Of a stretch of 11,979 bases of DNA, positions 6,755 through 11,979 are shown one piece after another. Source of the DNA: CAZFQG01 sp964520785 (GTDB lineage Bacteria; Planctomycetota; Planctomycetia; Pirellulales; Thermoguttaceae). Where the stretch lies: contig CAZFQG010000193.1 in assembly GCA_964520785.1 (NCBI GenBank), positions 1-11,979 on the forward strand, read 5' to 3'. A model generated the notes under the pieces. That model was not told where the DNA came from, did not search any database, and saw only the letters and a list, made by a program, of their open reading frames with translations. Made by a program: the position numbers and the translations under genes. The number at the start of each line of letters is the position of its first letter. Position 1 is the stretch's first letter.

Positions 6755-6946
6755 GAAGAAAAGGGCGCATCACTGATATTGACGGGTCTTGTCGCCGTTG
6801 GTAGCATACTGCCATGCTGCACACCTCTCGCAGTAGCGCAATGAGCCCCCTGCCTGAGTGCATGCCACCGCCACGCGCCTTTACGCCTCGCGCAGCGAGT
6901 CGTCCGCGCAAGGCAATGGAAAACCAGTGATATCTTTTTCTTCCCC
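6755..6946 (+). repeat. Dispersed intergenic repeat, copy D, with inverted ends (MITE-like)
   Basis: The left end (6755-6778) reads GAAGAAAAGGGCGC then ATCACTGATA. The reverse complement of the right end (6919-6943) reads GAAGAAAAAGAT then ATCACTGG. The ends are thus inverted repeats of about 20-25 nt with small indels, and the element is about 190 nt long. Internal structure includes AGCAT / ATGCT (around 6803-6816) and CTCGC / GCGAG (around 6887-6899). GCATACTGCCATGC and CACACC align with the cores of the other copies, and GGCAATGG with copy B. No internal gene is present. It fills the space between the carB remnant and hsdR. Confidence 0.6.
6779..6807 (+). promoter_or_regulatory. Candidate promoter inside repeat copy D, facing hsdR
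   Basis: TTGACG (6779-6784), a 17-nt spacer and TAGCAT (6802-6807) form a moderate sigma-70-type pair about 170 nt upstream of the hsdR ATG. If active it would drive the whole hsd operon. No better pair was seen closer to hsdR. Similar TTGACG or TTGGCG strings occur in copies A and B, but without a matching -10, so this is weak. Confidence 0.25.
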
Positions 6947-6980
6947 GCAAGGCTGACCCTTCTTCCCAAGAGGGGAACCA

Positions 6981-9953
6981 ATGACTGAGCATGAAATCGA
7001 ACAAACGCTGATTGCCAAACTGGAGGGTCTGAAATATACCTATCGTCCGGACATCCGCGACCGCGCCGCGCTGGAACAGAACTTCCGCGAGAGGTTCGAG
7101 GCGCTCAACCGCGTCCGCCTCACCGACGCCGAGTTTCAGCGGCTGCTGGACGAGATCGTTACCGCCGACGTTTTCGCCGCCGCGCGTGTGCTGCGCGGCA
7201 TTAACGACTTCACCCGCGACGACGGCACCCCGCTCAACTACACCCTGGTCAATATCAAGGACTGGTGTAAAAACACCTTCGAGGTCGTCAACCAACTCCG
7301 CATCAATACCGACTACAGCCACCACCGCTTTGACGTCATCCTGCTGATCAACGGCGTGCCGGTGGCGCAGATCGAGCTGAAGACGCTTGGTATCAACCCG
7401 CGCCAGGCGATGGAGCAGATCGTTGATTACAAGCACGATCCCGGCAACGGCTACACCCGCACGCTGCTTTGTTTCATTCAACTCTTCATCGTCAGCAACC
7501 GCGACGACACCTGGTACTTCGCCAACAACAACGCACGCCATTTCGCCTTCAACGCCGACGAACGCTTCCTGCCGGTCTATCAGTTCGCCTCCCAAGACAA
7601 CAAGAAAATCACCCATCTCGACGACTTCGCCGAGGAATTTCTCCCCAAGTGTACGCTGGGCCGGATGATCAGCCGTTACATGGTACTGGTCGCCAGCGAG
7701 CAGAAACTCCTGATGATGCGCCCCTATCAGATCTATGCCGTCCAGGCGGTCGTGGAGTGCATCCATCAGAACTGCGGCAACGGCTACATCTGGCACACCA
7801 CCGGCAGCGGCAAGACGCTCACGTCGTTCAAGGCCTCGACGCTCCTGAAGGACAACCCCGACGTCGAGAAGTGCGTTTTCGTCGTCGACCGCAAGGACCT
7901 CGACCGCCAGACCCGCGAGGAGTTCAACAAATTCCAGGAAGGCTGCGTCGAGGAAAACACCAACACCGGCGCCCTCGTTCGCCGGCTGCTGTCCGACGAC
8001 TACGCCGACAAGGTCATCGTCTGCACCATCCAGAAGCTGGGCTTGGCGCTGGACGACGGCAACAATCGCAACTACAAGGAACGGTTGGAGCCCCTGCGCG
8101 ACAAACGCATGGTCTTCATCTTCGACGAATGCCACCGCTCCCAGTTCGGCGACAATCACAAGGCCGTCAAGGAATTCTTCCCCAAGGCCCAGCTTTTCGG
8201 CTTCACCGGCACGCCGATCTTCGAGGAAAACGCCACCTACCAGAAGATCGAAGGCGATCAGGCGTCCCTGCGAACCACGCGGGACCTGTTTCAGAAGGAA
8301 CTGCACGCCTACACCATTACGCACGCCATCGAAGACAAAAACGTCCTGCGTTTCCACGTCGACTACTACAAGCCCGACGGCAAGGACGCCCCCAAGGCGG
8401 GTCGATCGCTGACCAAGCGCGCCGTGGTCGACGCCATTCTCGCCAAGCACGACGCCGCCACCGGCTCGCGGCGGTTTAACGCGCTACTTGCGACAGGGTC
8501 GATCAACGACGCCATCGAATACTTCGACGTCTTCAAGGCCGCGCAGGCCGAAAAACAAAACGCCGATCCGGAGTTCCTTCCGCTCAACGTCGCCTGTGTG
8601 TTCTCCCCGCCCGCCGAGGGCAACCCCGACGTCAGGCAGATCCAGGAAGACCTGCCGCAGGAAAAGGCCGACAACGAGCAGGATCCGGAAAAGAAGAAGG
8701 AAGCGCTCAAAGCCATTATCGCCGACTACAACGAGCGCTTCGGAACCAACCACTCCATCGGCGAGTTCGATCTCTACTATCAGGACGTCCAGCAACGTAT
8801 GAAGGACCAGCAATTCCCCAACGCCGACATGCCCAAGAAGGGTCGCGAAAAGATCGACGTGGCCATCGTCGTCGACATGCTCCTGACCGGGTTCGATTCG
8901 AAGTATCTCAACACGCTCTACGTCGACAAGAACCTCAAGCACCACGGGCTGATTCAGGCCTTCTCCCGCACCAACCGCATTCTCAACGCCACGAAGCCCT
9001 ACGGCAACATCCTCGATTTCCGTCGGCAGCAGGACGCCGTCGACGCCGCCGTTGCCCTCTTCTCCGGCGCCAAGGCCGACGAGGCGCGGCAAATCTGGCT
9101 CGTGGACAAGGCCCCCAAGGTCATTGAGAAGCTCAAGGCGGCCGTCGGCGATCTGGGCGAGTTCATGGAATCGCAGGGGCTCGACTGCAAACCCGAAGAG
9201 GTGCCCAACCTCAAGGGGGACGACGCCCGCGCCCAGTTCATCAAGCAATTCAAGGAGGTCCAGCGGCTCCAGACCCAGCTCGACCAGTACACCGACCTTA
9301 CCGACGAGGAAAAACGGAACATCGAGGAGATTCTCCCCCCGGAGCGGCTCAAGGGCTTCCGGGGCGCCTATCTGGAAACGGCCCAGCGTCTCCGCGAGCA
9401 GCGCGAGAAGCCCGGCGAAACGGTCAATCCCGAGGTCGAACAGCTCGATTTCGAGTTCGTCCTCTTCGCCTCGGCCCTCATCGACTACGACTATATCATG
9501 AACCTGATCGCCCGCTATACCGGGCAGGACCCGAAGAAGCGGAAGATGAGCCGCGAGCAGCTCATCGGCCTGATCGAATCGGACGCGAAGCTCATCGACG
9601 AGCGCGCGACGATCACCGACTACGTCCGTTCGCTCGAAGCGGGCAAGGCGCTGGATGAAAAGGCCGTCCGCGAGGGCTATCAGCGTTTCAAGGCCGAGCG
9701 GGAGGCGGCCGAACTGGCCGAAGTCGCGGGCAAGCACGGCCTGACGGTCGATGCGCTGCAAGGCTTCGTGGACGGCATCCTCGACCGCATGATCTTCGAC
9801 GGCGAACAACTCACCGACCTGATGGCCCCACTCGGCCTGAGTTGGCGCCGGCGCCGGGAAAAGGAACTAGCCCTCATGGACGACCTGGTCCCGCTCCTGA
9901 AGAACCGCGCCATCGGACGCGAGATTTCAGGGCTGAACGCGTATGAGCAGTGA
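6981..9953 (+). CDS. hsdR: Type I restriction enzyme R (endonuclease/translocase) subunit HsdR
   Basis: HsdR is the motor and nuclease of a type I restriction complex (R2M2S): it pulls unmodified DNA through the complex and cuts it far from the recognition site. The 990-residue product has an N-terminal PD-(D/E)xK nuclease domain with Asp118, Glu132 and Lys134 (RFDVI...QIELKT). A superfamily-2 helicase core follows, with P-loop TTGSGKT (273-279), DECH (382-385), FTGTP (408-412), DMLLTGFDS (632-640) and QAFSRTNR (659-666). A helical C-terminal region, which in this family binds the methylase core, ends the protein. Length and motif wording resemble the ~1,040-residue EcoR124I type. The start has a good ribosome-binding site, GAGGGG (6970-6975), 5 nt upstream. 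Codon use is strongly G/C-ending, which leaves long spurious frames on the opposite strand. hsdS overlaps its end by 11 nt. No frameshift is seen. Confidence 0.97.
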   Translation: MTEHEIEQTLIAKLEGLKYTYRPDIRDRAALEQNFRERFEALNRVRLTDAEFQRLLDEIVTADVFAAARVLRGINDFTRDDGTPLNYTLVNIKDWCKNTFEVVNQLRINTDYSHHRFDVILLINGVPVAQIELKTLGINPRQAMEQIVDYKHDPGNGYTRTLLCFIQLFIVSNRDDTWYFANNNARHFAFNADERFLPVYQFASQDNKKITHLDDFAEEFLPKCTLGRMISRYMVLVASEQKLLMMRPYQIYAVQAVVECIHQNCGNGYIWHTTGSGKTLTSFKASTLLKDNPDVEKCVFVVDRKDLDRQTREEFNKFQEGCVEENTNTGALVRRLLSDDYADKVIVCTIQKLGLALDDGNNRNYKERLEPLRDKRMVFIFDECHRSQFGDNHKAVKEFFPKAQLFGFTGTPIFEENATYQKIEGDQASLRTTRDLFQKELHAYTITHAIEDKNVLRFHVDYYKPDGKDAPKAGRSLTKRAVVDAILAKHDAATGSRRFNALLATGSINDAIEYFDVFKAAQAEKQNADPEFLPLNVACVFSPPAEGNPDVRQIQEDLPQEKADNEQDPEKKKEALKAIIADYNERFGTNHSIGEFDLYYQDVQQRMKDQQFPNADMPKKGREKIDVAIVVDMLLTGFDSKYLNTLYVDKNLKHHGLIQAFSRTNRILNATKPYGNILDFRRQQDAVDAAVALFSGAKADEARQIWLVDKAPKVIEKLKAAVGDLGEFMESQGLDCKPEEVPNLKGDDARAQFIKQFKEVQRLQTQLDQYTDLTDEEKRNIEEILPPERLKGFRGAYLETAQRLREQREKPGETVNPEVEQLDFEFVLFASALIDYDYIMNLIARYTGQDPKKRKMSREQLIGLIESDAKLIDERATITDYVRSLEAGKALDEKAVREGYQRFKAEREAAELAEVAGKHGLTVDALQGFVDGILDRMIFDGEQLTDLMAPLGLSWRRRREKELALMDDLVPLLKNRAIGREISGLNAYEQ

Positions 9954-11316
9954 GACGCAGAAGATGAAAAAGAAGGCCAAAGGTACATTGACGCCGAAGC
10001 TGCGGTTTCCGGAGTTTCGGGACGGCGAAGGTTGGCAAACACCACGACTTTCTGATCTCTATGGCTTCAAGCGAACCAACACACTTTCCCGGGACAAACT
10101 GAACTACGAAATCGGGACGATCAGGAATATCCACTACGGCGATATCCACACGAAATTCAAGCCACTATTCCATGTTGGTCACGAGTGTGTGCCGTTCATC
10201 AATCCGGAAGTATCGGTTGACGCATTTCAGGAAAAGGATGACTGCGAACAAGGCGATATCGTTTTGGCGGATGCTTCCGAAGACGTTAATGATGTTGGAA
10301 AGGCGATCGAGGTCGTTTCACTTGATGGGCAACGGGTCGTAGCCGGAACACACACCATTCTCGCGACACGGCAAGGAAGTGTACCGATCGTGGGCTTTGG
10401 CGGACACCTGTTTCAGTCCGCAGCGGTACGGGCAGGGATACAAAGAGAATCTCAGGGCGCAAAGGTCTACGGCATCTCAGCGAACCGCATCTCGCCTGTT
10501 GCACTGCCACTCCCACCGACGAACCACGAGCAGCAGAAGATCGCGGATTGTCTGAGTTCGGTGGACGAGTTGATCGCGGCCGAGGGGCGGAAGCTGGAGG
10601 CGCTCAAGGCCCACAAGAAAGGCCTCATGCAGCAACTCTTCCCGCGCCCCGGCGAAACCCGCCCCCGCCTCCGCTTCCCCGAATTTCGCAATAAGGCGAA
10701 GTGGGAGGTCAAGTCGCTTGGTGAGGTCTTCGACACGGCAACGGGCGGGACGCCAGACCGCGCGAATCGCGATTACTGGAACGGCACAATTCCGTGGGTC
10801 ACGACATCGCTGGTCGATTCCAACGTCATCCAGCGTAGCGAGGAGTTCATCACCGAGGCGGGTCGCGACAACTCTGCGGCCAAGATGTTCCCGAAAGGAG
10901 CCGTGCTCATCGCGCTCTACGGTCAGGGCAAGACACGAGGCAAGGTCGCGATTCTCGCGATCGACGCGACAACGAATCAGGCGTGCGCAGCGATCTTTCC
11001 GACTGAGGAGGTCGAGCCGTATTTCACTTTTCTCAACCTGGCGGGACGCTATAACGAGATTCGGAGCCTGAGCAACTCGGGCGGCCAAGATAATCTAAGC
11101 CAGGGGCTCGTCCGCGAACTGCCATTCTCGTTCCCACGCAACAAGGCCGAACAGCGTCGCATCGCAGCGTGCCTAGTTTCGCTCGATGACTCGGTCACCG
11201 CCCAAACCCAGAAACTCGCCGCACTCCAGACCCACAAGAAGGGCCTGATGCAGCAGCTTTTCCCCTCGGCGGAGGAGGCTGACGGCATCTCATCCGGAGA
11301 CGCCGTGACCACATGA
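9943..11316 (+). CDS. hsdS: Type I restriction-modification specificity subunit HsdS
   Basis: HsdS chooses the bipartite DNA target of the type I complex through two target recognition domains (TRDs). The 457-residue product has two similar halves. Each opens with P(K/R)LRFPEFR (18-26 and 241-249) and closes with an EQ(Q/R)(K/R)IA...HKKGLMQQLFP helix (196-234 and 404-441). TRD1 is about 30-190; TRD2 is about 255-400 and begins with the common TGGTPDRANRDYWNGTIPWV (267-286). The conserved helices pair as a coiled-coil spacer that sets the distance between half-sites. By eye, TRD1 is poorer in GC than hsdR, as expected for exchangeable TRDs. The ATG at 9943 overlaps hsdR by 11 nt and the stop overlaps the next ATG (ATGA), indicating translational coupling. 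The target sequence cannot be read from this alone. Confidence 0.96.
   Translation: MSSETQKMKKKAKGTLTPKLRFPEFRDGEGWQTPRLSDLYGFKRTNTLSRDKLNYEIGTIRNIHYGDIHTKFKPLFHVGHECVPFINPEVSVDAFQEKDDCEQGDIVLADASEDVNDVGKAIEVVSLDGQRVVAGTHTILATRQGSVPIVGFGGHLFQSAAVRAGIQRESQGAKVYGISANRISPVALPLPPTNHEQQKIADCLSSVDELIAAEGRKLEALKAHKKGLMQQLFPRPGETRPRLRFPEFRNKAKWEVKSLGEVFDTATGGTPDRANRDYWNGTIPWVTTSLVDSNVIQRSEEFITEAGRDNSAAKMFPKGAVLIALYGQGKTRGKVAILAIDATTNQACAAIFPTEEVEPYFTFLNLAGRYNEIRSLSNSGGQDNLSQGLVRELPFSFPRNKAEQRRIAACLVSLDDSVTAQTQKLAALQTHKKGLMQQLFPSAEEADGISSGDAVTT
10610..10643 (+). repeat. Direct repeat inside hsdS, first copy
   Basis: This 34-nt stretch encodes HKKGLMQQLFP and is repeated at 11231-11264 with about five substitutions. 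It is the DNA form of the HsdS internal symmetry. Recombination between the copies, or with another hsdS, could swap TRD2. Confidence 0.7.
11231..11264 (+). repeat. Direct repeat inside hsdS, second copy
   Basis: This is the second copy of the 34-nt HKKGLMQQLFP-coding repeat, 621 nt (207 codons) after the first. The spacing equals one TRD plus one conserved region, so exchange between the copies keeps the frame. Confidence 0.7.
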
Positions 11317-11927
11317 ATGACAATCTTCCGACAGATCCGTTTCGGAGCGGCTCAGACTTTACAGCTAATGCTTGCATCGGCTATCACAGGAGTTTTGGTG
11401 AGCTCAGTCAGCACTATCGTCGTTCAGCCGATGCGTTGGTGGAAGCATCAATGCGAGACAGTGCCACGCTTGACGTCCACGTTTACTCCATCTGCTTCCT
11501 GTTCCGCCAATGTATCGAACTGCAACTCAAGGAAGGCCTGTGGATGACGGAGTATGCGCGAACAGGGCGCAAGGTCTATATTCACGAAAAAAGGGGGGCT
11601 CACAAGAGGCACGAGCTGCACCCAATATGGGATGCCTTTCAAAAGTCCGCAAAGCAGTTGCTGAATTCGGACTTCCCGCTAGCGGATGCGGATACGCGCT
11701 ACATCGACGACTTCTTAGACGCATGGACACGCCATGATAGGCACTCCTATGCGTTCCGATACCCCATCTCCTTAAAACCGGGGGAGAGACCACTTGCGGG
11801 GCTGAAAAACGTAAACCTCCTTGACCTGCAAGCGGGCGTACACTACACGCTCGAGCTTCTTGACCGTGTTATGTATTTCGTCGGATACATAGTTGATGGG
11901 ATGTCGGAATGCCGGGGAGATTATTAG
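11313..11927 (+). CDS. HEPN-like protein of unknown function, coupled to hsdS
   Basis: The product has 204 residues and is predicted soluble and mostly helical. The features that suggest a HEPN-type fold are the helix VYSICFLFRQCIELQLKEGL (57-76), a KRHELHPIWDAF segment (98-109) like the H-(D/E)-L..L-W part of such domains, HDRHSYAFRYPIS (141-153), and a closing amphipathic helix LELLDRVMYFVGYIVDGM (180-197). The RNase motif R-x4-6-H of active HEPN toxins is not clearly present; R86-x4-H91 fits the spacing but not an expected helix position. The ATG at 11313 overlaps the hsdS stop by 4 nt, so it is co-translated with the restriction locus and may assist or guard it; that role is inference. 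GC content looks lower than in hsdR. A run of A6G6 (11587-11598) in the middle is prone to slippage. Assignment to HEPN rests on recall only. Confidence 0.7.
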   Translation: MNDNLPTDPFRSGSDFTANACIGYHRSFGELSQHYRRSADALVEASMRDSATLDVHVYSICFLFRQCIELQLKEGLWMTEYARTGRKVYIHEKRGAHKRHELHPIWDAFQKSAKQLLNSDFPLADADTRYIDDFLDAWTRHDRHSYAFRYPISLKPGERPLAGLKNVNLLDLQAGVHYTLELLDRVMYFVGYIVDGMSECRGDY

Positions 11928-11946
11928 TTCGACTGTTTAATTTCTA

Positions 11947-11975
11947 TTGACTTGACGCAAGTATTTGTGTATCAA
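11947..11975 (+). promoter_or_regulatory. Candidate promoter for the next gene downstream
   Basis: TTGACT (11947-11952), a 17-nt spacer and TATCAA (11970-11975) lie in an AT-rich tail just after the HEPN-like gene. A short inverted repeat GTAT/ATAC overlaps the -10. It suggests that a separately transcribed plus-strand gene begins beyond the right edge, possibly the missing hsdM. No terminator is visible between 11928 and the end. Confidence 0.35.
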
Positions 11976-11979
11976 TACC

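Noticed and set aside
6408..8450. 680-codon minus-strand frame opposite hsdR and running into the carB remnant
   Set aside because: Only its last ~115 codons are protein-like (carB). The rest is the complement of hsdR's G/C-ending codons, giving a valine-rich, family-less sequence.
8484..9809. 441-codon minus-strand frame opposite hsdR
   Set aside because: It lies antisense to the motor domain of a clear HsdR, has a repetitive V/L/E/G composition from codon bias, and has no start context.
1..11979. tRNA, rRNA or a tRNA-anchored attachment site for the restriction island
   Set aside because: No cloverleaf with a TTCGA-type arm and CCA-proximal stem was recognised beside the island; the left border is the carB remnant and a repeat instead.

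Overview
The window looks like a GC-rich bacterial chromosome, most probably from the Planctomycetota. Three things point there: the gene order tgt-yajC-secD, a SecD whose N-terminus carries two membrane helices before the GIDLSGGV motif, and a secreted propeller-like protein of a kind common in planctomycetes. The phylum call is from recall of protein style and no search was run. The left half is ordinary core chromosome. The right third is an accessory island with a type I restriction-modification locus.

Layout, left to right. Positions 1-2735, minus strand, hold tgt, yajC and secD (secD runs off the left edge): tRNA queuosine modification followed by the auxiliary membrane parts of the Sec translocase. 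Positions 2736-3354 hold no confident gene; they contain two copies of a dispersed intergenic repeat and a 37-codon coding-like remnant. Positions 3355-4881, minus, encode an exported beta-propeller-like protein of unknown function. Positions 5046-6107, minus, encode RsgA, the ribosome small-subunit maturation GTPase. Positions 6408-6754, minus, are only the last ~115 codons of carB (carbamoyl phosphate synthase large subunit), cut off exactly where another repeat copy begins.

From 6981 the plus strand carries hsdR, hsdS and a 204-codon gene with HEPN-like features. They are joined by short overlaps (11 nt and 4 nt), so they form one translationally coupled operon. No hsdM lies in the window. 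A candidate promoter at the right edge suggests another plus-strand gene follows, and hsdM may be further downstream.

The least expected feature is a family of short intergenic repeats, with copies near 2823, 3205, 4967, 6311 and 6755, all in the same orientation. Two copies have imperfect inverted ends (A-rich stretch, then ACTGAT or ATCACTG), as a small non-autonomous mobile or palindromic element would. One copy forms the exact boundary between the carB remnant and the restriction island, so the family probably took part in a rearrangement. If this is a metagenome assembly, the same repeat could instead have caused a misjoin.
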